From Saccharopolyspora oryzae (GTDB lineage Bacteria; Actinomycetota; Actinomycetes; Mycobacteriales; Pseudonocardiaceae): DNA of 64,000 nt. Shown here piece by piece: positions 12,107 through 21,263 of the stretch. Under the pieces are notes generated by a model. That model was not told the DNA's origin, did no database searches, and was given only the letters and a program-made list of their open reading frames with translations. The stretch spans positions 1 through 64,000 of the forward strand of contig NZ_JAQGLA010000027.1 in the NCBI RefSeq assembly GCF_027853915.1, read 5' to 3'. Within the stretch, counting starts at the first letter, position 1. Each line of letters starts with the position of its first letter. The translations under genes were made by a program, and so were the position numbers.

Positions 12107-13246
12107 TCAGCCCAGTGCCTGGAGGATGTCCTCCACCAGGTCGTCGGCTTCCTCGATGCCGACCGAAAGGCGGACGAGCTCGGCCGGGACCTGGAGCATC
12201 GAGCCCGCGGTGCTCGCGTGCGTCATGCGGCCCGGGTGCTCGATCAGGGACTCGACGCCGCCCAGCGACTCGGCCAGCGTGAACAGGCGGGTGCGCGCGC
12301 AGACCTCCAGCGCGGCCTCCTCGCCGTCGGCGTGCAGGAACGAGACCATCCCGCCGAAGTGCCGCATCTGCTTGGCCGCGACCTCGTGGCCCGGGTGCTC
12401 CGCCAGGCCCGGGTACAGGACCTTCGAGACCTTGGGGTGACCGGCCAGCGCGGCGACGATCCGCTCCGCGTTGGCGCTGTGCCGCTCCATGCGGACCGCG
12501 AGGGTCTTGACGCCGCGCATGGTGAGGAACGCGTCGAACGGGCCCGGCACCGCGCCGGCACCGTTCTGCAGGAACGCGATCTGCTCGGCCAGCTCGTCGT
12601 CGGAGGTGATCACGGCACCGCCGACCACGTCGGAGTGCCCGCCCAGGTACTTGGTCGTCGAGTGCACCACGACGTTCGCGCCGAGCTCCAGCGGCTGCTG
12701 GAGGAACGGCGAGGCGAAGGTGTTGTCCACGACCAGCTTCGTGCCGGCCTCGCGGGACACCTGCGCCAGCGCGGCGATGTCGGCGATGTTGAGCAGCGGG
12801 TTGGTGGGGGTCTCGACCCAGATCACCTTGGTGTTCGGCTGGATCGCCGCCCGCACCGCGTCCACATCGGACACCTGCGCCGGGGTGTACTCCACGCCCC
12901 AGCTGGTGAGGACCTTGTCGATCAACCGGAACGTGCCGCCGTAGGCGTCGTCCGGGATGACCAGGTGGTCACCCGGGCGCAGCGTCGCGCGCAGCACCGC
13001 GTCGGTGGCGGCCATGCCGGAGGCGAAGGCGCGCCCGTGGCGACCGCCCTCCAGCTCGGCCAGGCACTGCTCCAGCGCGGTGCGGGTCGGGTTGCCGGTG
13101 CGCGAGTACTCGTAACCCCCGCGCATGCCGCCCACCCCGTCCTGGGCGTAGGTCGACGTGGCGTGGATCGGCACGATCACCGAACCGGTCGTCGGATCCG
13201 CCTCCTGCCCCGCATGAATCGCGCGGGTGGCAAAGCCATCACTCAT
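12107..13246 (-). CDS. metB: Cystathionine gamma-synthase
   Basis: A 379 aa PLP enzyme of the Cys/Met metabolism family. The PLP lysine lies in HSTTKYLGGHSD (about residues 191-202) and the N-terminal YSRTGNPTR substrate motif is intact. It should condense O-succinyl- or O-acetylhomoserine with cysteine to cystathionine. Sequence alone does not fully separate it from cystathionine gamma-lyase, and many actinobacterial enzymes do both. The nearby Cbs gene makes a reversible transsulfuration module likely. The start is ATG 13246. Confidence 0.9.
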   Translation of the reverse strand: MSDGFATRAIHAGQEADPTTGSVIVPIHATSTYAQDGVGGMRGGYEYSRTGNPTRTALEQCLAELEGGRHGRAFASGMAATDAVLRATLRPGDHLVIPDDAYGGTFRLIDKVLTSWGVEYTPAQVSDVDAVRAAIQPNTKVIWVETPTNPLLNIADIAALAQVSREAGTKLVVDNTFASPFLQQPLELGANVVVHSTTKYLGGHSDVVGGAVITSDDELAEQIAFLQNGAGAVPGPFDAFLTMRGVKTLAVRMERHSANAERIVAALAGHPKVSKVLYPGLAEHPGHEVAAKQMRHFGGMVSFLHADGEEAALEVCARTRLFTLAESLGGVESLIEHPGRMTHASTAGSMLQVPAELVRLSVGIEEADDLVEDILQALG

Positions 13247-13301
13247 GACGAGCAGCGTACGACCTGTGGGCCGATCGGCCGACTCGACCCCGGAACGCAG
13301 A

Positions 13302-13332
13302 GCGGCCCCCGACCGGACCGGTCGGGGGCCGC
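13302..13332 (-). terminator. Terminator of the proline-rich membrane protein gene
   Basis: A perfect 13-bp stem (GCGGCCCCCGACC/GGTCGGGGGCCGC) with a 5-nt loop and no U-tract. It lies between the proline-rich membrane protein gene upstream and metB downstream on the minus strand. Confidence 0.8.
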
Positions 13333-13351
13333 TTCGCGTCAGCTCAGCTGG

Positions 13352-14431
13352 TCACCACTGGGGCGGCTGGGGGCCACCGGGCGGCGGGAAGCCGCCGGGC
13401 TGCTGACCCGGCTGCTGGCCGGGCTGGCCGAAGCCCTGCTGCGGCTGGCCGAACTGGCCCGGCTGACCGGGCTGACCCGGCTGGCCGAAGCCCTGCGGCG
13501 CGCCGTAGCCGCCGGCGGCCGCAGGAGCCGAGGCACCCGCACCAGCGGCGACCCACTCGCGGGTACCCGGCAGCATGGCCAGCACACCGATGGCGATGCC
13601 GGCGAGCATGCCCAGGATGGCTCCGATGATGCTGGCGCCCTGGACGTACCCGCTGAAGAGGAGCACTACCGAGCAGATCAGGTACAGCGCCTCAGCGCCG
13701 ACGATCAGCAACGGGCCCACGTTCTTCCGCAGGATGGTCATGATGCCGCCGGTGCAGAGCACGATCGCAGCGATCGTGACCGCGATGTAGATCGTCACCA
13801 TCAGGCCGTACGACGGCAGCTCCGGCAAGCCGTCGGTGCTGCTGCCGAGCTGCTCGAGCGACGACTTGGCCTGGTCGTACACCGCGTAGGCACTGCCGAG
13901 GAGGAAGGTGCCGATCAGGTAGAAGATCGCGGCGATACCACCGATGACCGCGGCGATCCAACCGACGGTCAGCGCCAGGCCCTTGTTGCCCTGGCCCTGG
14001 GGGGCCTGGCCGTAGGCGGCCGGGGGCTGGGCCCCGTAGCCCGGCTGGGCCTGCGGGGCCGGGAAGCCGCCGCTCGGCGGGCCCGACTGCTGCGGCTGGG
14101 CCGGGAAGCCGCCCGGCTGGCTCTGGGTGCCCGGCTGCTGGTACATGGGCTGCGGGGGCTGCATCGACGGCGGCACCATCGCAGTCGCCTCAGCCGCACC
14201 GCCCTGGCCGGACAGGCCGGGCTGCTGGTACATCGGCTGCGGCGGCTGCATCGACGGCGGAACGACCTGCGTCGAGTCGGACGGCGGCTGCGCTGCCTGC
14301 CCCTGCGACTGCACGGGCTTCACGACCTGAGTCGCGTCGCTGCCGGCCTGGTTGGGGTCCTGCGGGTCCATCCGGTTCGAGATGGGGTCCGAACCCTGCT
14401 GACCGCCGTCCGGCGGCTGCGGAGAGCTCAT
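13352..14431 (-). CDS. Proline/glutamine-rich membrane protein (pra-like position)
   Basis: A 359 aa protein with a disordered Pro/Gln/Gly-rich N-terminus (about residues 1-145, with a repeated VVPPSMQPPQPMYQQPG-type unit near 57 and 88), four predicted transmembrane helices (about 148-290) and a second Gly/Gln/Pro-rich tail. It holds the position of the proline-rich antigen gene pra (Rv1078) between metB and cbs in M. tuberculosis, but I see no RDD domain, so homology is uncertain. The start is ATG 14431. Such proteins are often cell-pole or divisome partners; no role can be shown here. Confidence 0.8.
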   Translation of the reverse strand: MSSPQPPDGGQQGSDPISNRMDPQDPNQAGSDATQVVKPVQSQGQAAQPPSDSTQVVPPSMQPPQPMYQQPGLSGQGGAAEATAMVPPSMQPPQPMYQQPGTQSQPGGFPAQPQQSGPPSGGFPAPQAQPGYGAQPPAAYGQAPQGQGNKGLALTVGWIAAVIGGIAAIFYLIGTFLLGSAYAVYDQAKSSLEQLGSSTDGLPELPSYGLMVTIYIAVTIAAIVLCTGGIMTILRKNVGPLLIVGAEALYLICSVVLLFSGYVQGASIIGAILGMLAGIAIGVLAMLPGTREWVAAGAGASAPAAAGGYGAPQGFGQPGQPGQPGQFGQPQQGFGQPGQQPGQQPGGFPPPGGPQPPQW

Positions 14432-14533
14432 CGGGTTGTCCTACTCCCTCGGGGCGTAATGCGAAAGCCTGGGCATTCGAGAGCACACGCTATCTGATGG
14501 ATCAGCAGCGTAGTGCCATTCCGTAACAACTCG

Positions 14534-15901
14534 TCATCGCCCGGCGATGAAACCGAGAACGTCCTGACGTGTGACGACGCCGGCGGGCTTCCCATCGATG
14601 AGCACCATCGCGCCGTCGGCCCCGGCCAGCGCGGTCATCGCGGCGCTGACCTCCTCGCCCGCGCCGATGGTCGGCAGCGGCGGGGACATGTGCTCCTCGA
14701 TCCGGTCGGCGAGGTTCGCGCGACCTGCGAAAAGGGCGTCCAGCAAGTCCCGCTCGTTGACCGCGCCGGCCACCTCCGCGGCCATGATCGGCGGCTCCGC
14801 GCGCACCACCGGCATCTGCGAGACGCCGAACTCGCGCATGATCGCCACCGCCTCGGCGACGGTCTCGTTCGGGTGAACGTGGACCAGGGCCGGGATGGTG
14901 CCGTCCTTGCGGCGCAGCACGTCGCCGACCGAACCACCGGCGTGGTCCGGCGACAGGAAGCCGTAGGAGGCCATCCAGGAGTCGTTGAAGACCTTGGTCA
15001 GGTAGCCGCGGCCGCCGTCGGGCAGCAGCACCACGATCACGTCGTCCGGGTCGGCGGTCTCCGCGATCCGCAGCGCCGCCGCGACCGCCATCCCGCAGGA
15101 ACCGCCGACCAGCAGCGCCTCCTCGCGGGCCAGCCGCCGGGTCATCTCGAAGGAGTCGGCGTCGGAGACCGCGACGATCTCGTCGCAGATCTCCCGGTCG
15201 TAGGTGGTCGGCCAGAAGTCCTCGCCGACGCCCTCCACCAGGTACGGACGGCCGTTGCCGCCGGAGTAGACCGAGCCCTCCGGGTCGGCGCCGACGACGC
15301 GCACCTGCCCGCCGGAGACCTTCTTCAGGTACTGCCCGGTGCCGGAGATGGTGCCGCCGGTGCCGACGCCGGCGACGAAGTGCGTCACCTTGCCCTCGGT
15401 CTGCGCCCAGATCTCCGGGCCGGTGGAGTGCACGTGCGATTCCGGGTTGGCCGGGTTGGAGTACTGGTCCGGCTTCCAGGCGCCGTCGATCTCCTCGACC
15501 AGGCGGTCGGAGACGCTGTAGTAGGAGTCCGGGTGCTCCGGCGGAACCGCGGTCGGGCAGACCACGACCTCCGCGCCGTAGGCCTTGAGGACGTTGCGCT
15601 TGTCCTCGCTGACCTTGTCCGGGCAGACGAAGACGCACCGGTAGCCCTTGCGCTGGGCGACCATGGCCAGGCCGACTCCGGTGTTTCCGGAGGTCGGCTC
15701 CACGATGGTCCCGCCGGGCTTCAGCTCGCCCGAGGCCTCGGCGACCTCGATCATGCGCAGCGCGATGCGGTCCTTCACGCTGCCGCCCGGGTTCAGGTAC
15801 TCGACCTTGGCCAGCACCTTCGCCTGGCCGGTCGCCACCGCGTTCAACCGCACCAAGGGGGTGTTGCCCACCAGGTCGGTGACGTGCTCGACGTAGTCCA
15901 C
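14534..15901 (-). CDS. cbs: Cystathionine beta-synthase
   Basis: A 455 aa PLP enzyme that joins serine and homocysteine into cystathionine. The PLP lysine is in GGSVKDRIA (about residue 44), with the SGNTG loop and the GVGTGGTISG phosphate cup following. Two C-terminal CBS domains occupy about residues 335-455. There is no N-terminal heme domain, as expected for bacterial enzymes. The start is ATG 15901. With MetB it forms the transsulfuration module conserved in this neighbourhood. The CBS pair suggests control by an adenosyl ligand, by analogy with homologues. Confidence 0.93.
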   Translation of the reverse strand: MDYVEHVTDLVGNTPLVRLNAVATGQAKVLAKVEYLNPGGSVKDRIALRMIEVAEASGELKPGGTIVEPTSGNTGVGLAMVAQRKGYRCVFVCPDKVSEDKRNVLKAYGAEVVVCPTAVPPEHPDSYYSVSDRLVEEIDGAWKPDQYSNPANPESHVHSTGPEIWAQTEGKVTHFVAGVGTGGTISGTGQYLKKVSGGQVRVVGADPEGSVYSGGNGRPYLVEGVGEDFWPTTYDREICDEIVAVSDADSFEMTRRLAREEALLVGGSCGMAVAAALRIAETADPDDVIVVLLPDGGRGYLTKVFNDSWMASYGFLSPDHAGGSVGDVLRRKDGTIPALVHVHPNETVAEAVAIMREFGVSQMPVVRAEPPIMAAEVAGAVNERDLLDALFAGRANLADRIEEHMSPPLPTIGAGEEVSAAMTALAGADGAMVLIDGKPAGVVTRQDVLGFIAGR

Positions 15902-16141
15902 GTTCGGTCCTCGATCCTTCCGAACTGCTGTGTTGCGTCGAGCCTAATCGGCAGGTCACCGGGTAACTCATCGGACCTTCCCGGCGACACACCGATCGGG
16001 AACGATTTCGCGTTCTCCGACGTCTTGCGAATAACGGGAGCGTTCGCCTCGCGCGCGGGGCGAACGCGGGTGACCATGACCCATCCCGTTCGACGCGGCC
16101 GACCGGTGGATCCCGGAACGGCCCGGTTCAGGGAGGGCCGC

Positions 16142-17062
16142 ATGATCGCAGCGAAGGCGCTCCGTCTCGCACTGCTGGCAGCCGGCACGGCCGGCGGGAT
16201 CTCCGGCGCCGCCTACGGGCTGCTCAACGGTCAGTCCAAGTACGCGCGGCGGGTGATCGGTCCGCCGAGCAACGAACCGGTGCGCGCCGACGGCGTCCAC
16301 CTGCCCGACGGCACCGGCCCGGTGCCGCGCTACGAGCTGCTCGACGTCGAGCCGCTGGAGTTCGCGGTGCTCGGCGACTCGTCCGCGGCCGGGCTGGGCG
16401 TGGACTTCCCGGCCGAACTGCCCGGGGTGCGGCTGGCGCGCGGGCTCGCCGAGGAGCTGGACCGGCCGGTCGCGCTGACCACCCGCGCCATCGTCGGCAC
16501 CACCTCGCAGGAGCTGTCCGCGCAGGTCGACGCGGTGCTGGTGCGGCCGCCGAGGCTGGCGCTGATCATCGTCGGGGCCAACGACGTCACCTCGAAGCTG
16601 GCGGTCTCGGCGTGCGCCGAGCTGCTGGGCGATGCGGTGCGGCGGCTGGTCGAGGCCGATGTGGCGGTGGTCGTCGGCACTTGCCCCGACCTGGGCGCGA
16701 TCCGGCCCATCCCGCAGCCGCTGCGGTCGGTCGCACGGCGGTGGAGCTTGGCTCTCGGCCGCGCTCAGCGCCGGGTGGTGGAGGCCTCCGGTGGGCGCGC
16801 CGTTCCGCTGGCCGACCTGCTGTCGCCGGAGTTCCTGGCCCGGCCGAGCGAGTTCTTCAGCCCGGACCGGTTCCACCCGTCGGCGGCCGGGTACGAGGCC
16901 GCGGCGGCGATCCTGCTGCCCGCGATGTGCGCGGCGATCGGCGAGTGGGAGGGCGGGCCGATGCCTGCTGCGCCGACCCGGTCCAAGGCGGCCGAGGCCC
17001 GTCGCCCGACCAGTCGCATCGTGGCCGGCCTGAACCGCCACCTGCACCGCCGCTCGCGCTGA
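16142..17062 (+). CDS. SGNH/GDSL-family hydrolase, membrane-anchored or exported
   Basis: A 306 aa predicted esterase. An N-terminal hydrophobic segment (about residues 8-27) acts as signal or anchor. The catalytic motifs are GDSSAAGLG (block I Ser), GANDVT (block III) and PDRFHPSAAGY (Asp/His, block V). ATG 16142 has GGGAGG at good spacing; an earlier in-frame ATG would add about 22 residues. It lies between cbs and the thiolase gene, as its homologue Rv1075c does in mycobacteria (from memory). The C-terminal 40 residues are basic and low in complexity. Confidence 0.88.
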   Translation: MIAAKALRLALLAAGTAGGISGAAYGLLNGQSKYARRVIGPPSNEPVRADGVHLPDGTGPVPRYELLDVEPLEFAVLGDSSAAGLGVDFPAELPGVRLARGLAEELDRPVALTTRAIVGTTSQELSAQVDAVLVRPPRLALIIVGANDVTSKLAVSACAELLGDAVRRLVEADVAVVVGTCPDLGAIRPIPQPLRSVARRWSLALGRAQRRVVEASGGRAVPLADLLSPEFLARPSEFFSPDRFHPSAAGYEAAAAILLPAMCAAIGEWEGGPMPAAPTRSKAAEARRPTSRIVAGLNRHLHRRSR

Positions 17063-17095
17063 AGGGCTCGATCCGCGTGGCGTGCGCCACGACAT

Positions 17096-17109
17096 ACCAA
17101 ACGGTCGGT
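17096..17109. promoter_or_regulatory. Possible TetR-type operator upstream of thiolase
   Basis: Imperfect palindrome ACCAAACGGTCGGT (five of seven pairs match) located 140 bp upstream of the thiolase start. Its form resembles operators of TetR-type fatty-acid regulators in actinobacteria. This is weak evidence. Confidence 0.35.
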
Positions 17110-17165
17110 TGTGCTCTTGTTCCGTGACTGCCATCACCGCCAAGATGGGGTATCCGGCCTTAAAG

Positions 17166-17183
17166 TGACCGACCAGTAGGTCA
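17166..17183. promoter_or_regulatory. Inverted repeat upstream of thiolase
   Basis: TGACC-N8-GGTCA, 66 bp before the thiolase start codon. A candidate regulator site. No regulator gene is adjacent. Confidence 0.35.
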
Positions 17184-17248
17184 AGTCGTGCGGGCCACGC
17201 GCGGCAGGTCACCGATTCGCGCCCACGACCGCGGACGAAGGAGTTCCC

Positions 17249-18469
17249 ATGCCCGAAGCAGTCATCGTCGCCACCGCGCGATCCCCCATCGGCCGCGCAG
17301 GCAAGGGGTCGCTGAAGGACCTCCGCCCGGACGACCTCACCGCGCAGGTCGTCCGCGCCGCGCTGGACAAGGTGCCCGAGCTCGACCCGAACGAGATCGA
17401 CGACCTGATGCTCGGCTGCGGCCTGCCCGGCGGCGAGCAGGGCTACAACATGGCGCGCGTGGTCTCGGTGCTGCTCGGCTACGACCAGCTGCCCGGCACC
17501 ACCGTCACCCGCTACTGCTCGTCGAGCCTGCAGACCACCCGGATGGCGCTGCACGCGATCAAGGCCGGCGAGGGCGACGTGTTCATCAGCGCCGGCGTCG
17601 AGATGGTCTCCCGGTTCGCCAAGGGCAACTCCGACTCGCTCGAGGACACCAAGAACCCGCTGTTCGCCGACGCCCAGGCCCGCACCCAGCAGACCGCCGA
17701 GCAGGGCGCGGACTCGTGGACCGACCCGCGCACCCTGGACCTGGTGCCGGACGTCTACATCCCGATGGGCCAGACCGCGGAGAACCTGGCGCGGGTCAAG
17801 GGCATCAGCCGCGACGAGATGGACGACTTCGGCGTCCGCTCGCAGAACCTGGCCGAGAAGGCGATCGCCAACGGCTTCTGGGCCCGCGAGATCACGCCGG
17901 TCACCACCCCGGACGGCACCGTCGTCGACTCCGACGACGGCCCGCGCGCGGGCGTGACCAAGGAGGGCGTGTCCGGCCTCAAGCCGGTGTTCCGCCCGGA
18001 CGGCCGGATCACCGCGGCCAACTGCTGCCCGCTCAACGACGGCGCCGCCGCCCTGGTGATCATGAGCGACACCAAGGCCAAGCAGCTGGGCCTGACCCCG
18101 CTGGCGCGGATCGTGTCCACCGGCGTCTCCGGGCTGTCGCCGGAGATCATGGGCCTGGGTCCGGTGGAGGCGTCGAAGCAGGCGCTCAAGCGCGCCGGCA
18201 TGGGCATCGGGGACATCGACCTGGTGGAGATCAACGAGGCGTTCGCCGCCCAGGTGATCCCGTCCTACCAGGACCTGGGCATCCCGCTGGAGAAGCTGAA
18301 CGTCAACGGCGGTGCGATCGCGGTGGGCCACCCGTTCGGCATGACCGGCGCCCGGATCACCACGACGCTGATCAACTCCCTGCAGTGGCACGACAAGCAG
18401 TTCGGCCTGGAGACCATGTGCGTCGGCGGCGGCCAGGGCATGGCCATGGTCCTCGAGCGCCTCAGCTGA
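17249..18469 (+). CDS. Acetyl-CoA acetyltransferase (thiolase), FadA-type
   Basis: A 406 aa thiolase for fatty-acid beta-oxidation or acetoacetyl-CoA formation. The catalytic cysteine lies in [10 protein letters not shown] (about residue 91), the histidine in [10 protein letters not shown] (about residue 356) and the second cysteine in [10 protein letters not shown] (about residue 391). ATG 17249 follows AAGGAG. Its position next to the SGNH hydrolase matches fadA3 (Rv1074c) as I recall it. No beta-oxidation hydratase or dehydrogenase is nearby, so its chain-length preference is open. Confidence 0.92.
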   Translation: MPEAVIVATARSPIGRAGKGSLKDLRPDDLTAQVVRAALDKVPELDPNEIDDLMLGCGLPGGEQGYNMARVVSVLLGYDQLPGTTVTRYCSSSLQTTRMALHAIKAGEGDVFISAGVEMVSRFAKGNSDSLEDTKNPLFADAQARTQQTAEQGADSWTDPRTLDLVPDVYIPMGQTAENLARVKGISRDEMDDFGVRSQNLAEKAIANGFWAREITPVTTPDGTVVDSDDGPRAGVTKEGVSGLKPVFRPDGRITAANCCPLNDGAAALVIMSDTKAKQLGLTPLARIVSTGVSGLSPEIMGLGPVEASKQALKRAGMGIGDIDLVEINEAFAAQVIPSYQDLGIPLEKLNVNGGAIAVGHPFGMTGARITTTLINSLQWHDKQFGLETMCVGGGQGMAMVLERLS

Positions 18470-18506
18470 GGGTTCCGCCAGCGCAGAACGTCCGGCCTGG
18501 TCAGGA

Positions 18507-18552
18507 CCCGTGAGCACTTTGGGGTGCTATAGCAACACAAAGTGCTCACGGG
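18507..18552. terminator. Long bidirectional hairpin, GTGAGCAC type
   Basis: A perfect 15-bp stem (CCCGTGAGCACTTTG/CAAAGTGCTCACGGG) whose loop contains a second self-complementary core, TGCTATAGCA. It lies between the convergent thiolase and Bax inhibitor-like genes. Its GTGAGCACTT arm recurs at 24325-24362. Confidence 0.85.
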
Positions 18553-18641
18553 CACCTACCAGGCAAAACAACACCGCGAACAGAACGGGGCGCCGCCGTC
18601 CGAAGTGGACAGCGGCGCCCCGTTTCGCGCTGGGAAGTTCC

Positions 18642-19433
18642 TCAGTCCCGCTGGAAGTACGAGAGCAGGCGGAGGATCTCCAGGTAGAGCCAGACCAGGG
18701 TGGTCATCAGGCCGAAGGCGATGTACCAGGAGAACTTGGCGTCCACGCCGCTCTTGATCGCCTGGTCGGCCGCGTCGAAGTCCAGCAGGAAGCTGAACGC
18801 GGCGATGCCGATGCACAGCAGGCTGAATCCGATGGCCAGCATGCCGCCGTCGCGCAGCCCCAGGCCGCCCGCGGTGAAGAAGCTGGCGATCAGGTTCACC
18901 AGCATCAGCACGGCGGCACCGGCGGCCGCACCGATGATCCACTTGGTCAGCTTCGGGGTGACCCGGATGGCGCCCGTCTTGTAGACCACCAGCATGGCCG
19001 CGAAGACACCGATGGTGCCCGCGATGGCCTGCATGATGATGCCCGGGTTCCCGACCCACCTGGCGAACATGAAGCTGATCCCGCCGAGGAACACGCCCTC
19101 GACCGCCGAGTAGGCGATGACCAGCCCGGGGCTGACCTTCTTCTTGAAGATGATGACCAGCGAGAGCACCAGGCCGATGATCGCGGCCGGCAGCGCCAGC
19201 GCGACGGCGGACGGGCCCACCAAGTAGGTCAGCGTGCCGGTGACCACCGCCAGGGCGAGGGTGATCGCGGTCTTGGTGACCACGTCGTCGATCGTCATCG
19301 GCCGAGAGGCCTGCGGCGGCGCGGCGGTCGCCTCGCCGAAGGGCGAGGGGGCCTGCCCCTGGCCGTAGTTGAAGTTCGCGTAACCGCCGGTCGTCGGCAG
19401 GTTGCGGAACGCGGGGTTGCTCGTTGTGCGCAA
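18642..19433 (-). CDS. Bax inhibitor-1/YccA-family membrane protein
   Basis: A 263 aa integral membrane protein. About 45 cytoplasmic Gly/Pro/Ala-rich residues precede seven hydrophobic helices that span about residues 52-258 and end in WLYLEILRLLSYFQRD. Actinobacterial members of this family have this cytoplasmic extension and are thought to act as ion or calcium leak channels. The start is TTG 19433, with AGGAGG placed 5 nt upstream; no ATG or GTG fits better. Two palindromes in the promoter region (19503-19522 and 19576-19596) may regulate it. Confidence 0.88.
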   Translation of the reverse strand: MRTTSNPAFRNLPTTGGYANFNYGQGQAPSPFGEATAAPPQASRPMTIDDVVTKTAITLALAVVTGTLTYLVGPSAVALALPAAIIGLVLSLVIIFKKKVSPGLVIAYSAVEGVFLGGISFMFARWVGNPGIIMQAIAGTIGVFAAMLVVYKTGAIRVTPKLTKWIIGAAAGAAVLMLVNLIASFFTAGGLGLRDGGMLAIGFSLLCIGIAAFSFLLDFDAADQAIKSGVDAKFSWYIAFGLMTTLVWLYLEILRLLSYFQRD

Positions 19434-19502
19434 CTCATCCTCCTGGGCGTGCTTGCGCCGTCACTCGGAACAACGCTCAGGAGCGCTGACCGGTTCCCGG
19501 TT

Positions 19503-19522
19503 CGGTAAAGCCGACTTTACCG
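19503..19522. promoter_or_regulatory. Perfect palindrome, candidate operator
   Basis: CGGTAAAG-CCGA-CTTTACCG lies 70-90 bp upstream of the Bax inhibitor-like start. Its AT-rich core contrasts with the flanks. No regulator is identified. Confidence 0.5.
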
Positions 19523-19575
19523 TCCGATCGGGGATCTCCCCATCTCCCCCGGAAACTACTCGGTATCGATTTTCG

Positions 19576-19596
19576 CGCGATGTCGATCACATCGCG
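19576..19596. promoter_or_regulatory. Inverted repeat resembling a Crp-type site
   Basis: CGCGATGT-CGATC-ACATCGCG, with 8-bp arms. The inner GATGT/ACATC halves loosely resemble Crp/Fnr-family half sites (TGTGA/TCACA). It lies between the two divergent genes. Confidence 0.4.
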
Positions 19597-19856
19597 TCGC
19601 CAACCTTTTCGCGCCGGTGCAACCGGTGATCACCGATGAGTGAGCGCCGCCACACGACTCGGCTCAACGGGTGATCAGAACCCGTCGCGAATGCCCGGTT
19701 CTCCACACCGCGTGACCGTCCTCGTCCACCGTATGACCTCTTGTCGCCACGCTCAGTGATCGGAAGTATCGCGCTGGGCAGCTGCGCGATTCCTGGTCGG
19801 GGTTCAGCGGAACGAACGCGCGGCGCCGGATCACTTCCACCAGAACTGGAGCACGC

Positions 19857-21263
19857 ATGCGCATGTTCAAGAAGTGGGTCACGGCGGTGCTGGGCACCGC
19901 CGTGCTCACCGGGGGGAGCCTGCTGGCGGTCCCCGGTGCCGCGAGCGCCGACCCGCAGGAGGCGGTCGGCCACGAGACCCGGCCCGGGCAGCCGTACCGG
20001 AACAACCCGGAACCCGATCGCGACTGGCTGGGGTCCTACCTCGTCAACGGCCAGCAGGTGTGGTGCGTGCAGTTCGCGCTGACCGCGCCGGACAGCGGCG
20101 AGGAGTACCAGCCGGGCGACGAGCTCAAGACCAAGTGGGGCACCGCGATCCCCGAGGACACCGCAGCCGACATCTCCTACCTGCTGCTGCGCTACGGCAA
20201 CACCCAGTCGCCCGACGAGGCCGCCGCGCTGGCGCACCTGCTGCACTCCTGGACCGCCGCGCCGCGCAGCCAGGCCGACCTGGACCCGGACAACGACTTC
20301 ACCCGGATCGCCTACGACGCCGACGCCCACCTCGCCAAGCTCCCGGAGAGCGCCAAGGCCAAGGTCGAGTCGTTCAAGGCCGAGGCCGGCGAGAACCGCG
20401 GCCCGTGGGAAGCGGAGCTGACCGCCCCGGAGGGCGAGCAGACCATCGGCCAGGCCGCGGAGTGGACGCTGACCGTGCAGCGCACCGACGGCAAGGGCAT
20501 CGGCGGCGTGCCGGTGCAGCTGTCCCCCACCGACGTCGAGATCGAGGGCGTCGGCGACGACGGCGCGGTCACCACGCCGGAGGACGGCAGCCCGCTGAAG
20601 CTCCAGGTGACCCCGACCGGGCCGAACCCGAAGATCACCGGGAAGCTGTCCGCCCCGGCCGATCGGCCGTACGTGCGGCAGGCCGTCAACCAGCCCGACA
20701 CCACCCAGCGCGTGGTGTCCACCGGCGGCGAGCAGGAGCTCTCCGTCGAGGCCGAGACCACCGCGGTGACCGCGCCGGGCGTGGTGAAGGTCGGCAAGAC
20801 CGACTCCGAGAGCCAGGCCGGGATCGCCGGCGTCTCGCTGCGGGTGACCGCCGCGGACGGCTCCCCCGCCGTGCGCCAGGACGGGACGCCGCTGGTCGGC
20901 GAGGACGGCCAGCCCGCCGTGGTCGTCACCGGCGACGACGGCACCGCGGAGATCGCCGACCTGCGGACCCCGCAGGAGATCAAGATCGTCGAGGTCAAGC
21001 CCGCACCGGGCTACGAGGAAGCGTTCGACGAGGCCAACCCGCCGTCGGTGACCGGCACCGTCGAGGGCGGCCGGACGCTGGAGCTGAGCCTGGTCAACAA
21101 GCCCAACACACCGACCGTGCCGATCCGCATCCCGGCCGGTGACCCGACGCCCGAGTCCGGCGTGCCCGCCGGGCTGCTCGGCCTCGCCGGCCTGACCGCG
21201 GTGACCGTGATCGGCGGGACCGGCTTCGCGCTGCGCCGGCGGATCGGGGCGCGGAAGCAGTGA
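19857..21263 (+). CDS. Surface adhesin with thioester-like and SpaA-type domains
   Basis: A 468 aa exported protein. A signal peptide (residues 1-31, ending ASA) is followed by a region resembling a Cys-Gln thioester domain (about 45-150, WCVQFALTAP), a beta-rich middle domain, a SpaA/prealbumin-like domain (about 300-420, VGKTDSESQAGIAGVSLRVT to EVKPAPGYEEAF) and a C-terminal helix followed by RRRIGARKQ. The sorting helix and basic tail are clear, but I see no LPxTG motif, and no Gln stands at the usual thioester partner position (AALAHLLHSW there). It overlaps the sortase gene by 4 bp, so it is very likely that enzyme's substrate. Confidence 0.8.
   Translation: MRMFKKWVTAVLGTAVLTGGSLLAVPGAASADPQEAVGHETRPGQPYRNNPEPDRDWLGSYLVNGQQVWCVQFALTAPDSGEEYQPGDELKTKWGTAIPEDTAADISYLLLRYGNTQSPDEAAALAHLLHSWTAAPRSQADLDPDNDFTRIAYDADAHLAKLPESAKAKVESFKAEAGENRGPWEAELTAPEGEQTIGQAAEWTLTVQRTDGKGIGGVPVQLSPTDVEIEGVGDDGAVTTPEDGSPLKLQVTPTGPNPKITGKLSAPADRPYVRQAVNQPDTTQRVVSTGGEQELSVEAETTAVTAPGVVKVGKTDSESQAGIAGVSLRVTAADGSPAVRQDGTPLVGEDGQPAVVVTGDDGTAEIADLRTPQEIKIVEVKPAPGYEEAFDEANPPSVTGTVEGGRTLELSLVNKPNTPTVPIRIPAGDPTPESGVPAGLLGLAGLTAVTVIGGTGFALRRRIGARKQ

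Larger units (their letters stand above)
19434..19856. other. Divergent promoter region (423 bp, no gene)
   Basis: This region separates the minus-strand Bax inhibitor-like gene from the plus-strand surface-protein gene. Apart from the palindromes at 19503-19522 and 19576-19596, I see no gene, repeat or structured RNA here. Confidence 0.6.

Noticed and set aside
13352-14431. Calling this gene pra
   Set aside because: It has the position and proline-rich ends of pra but no recognisable RDD domain, so no symbol was given.
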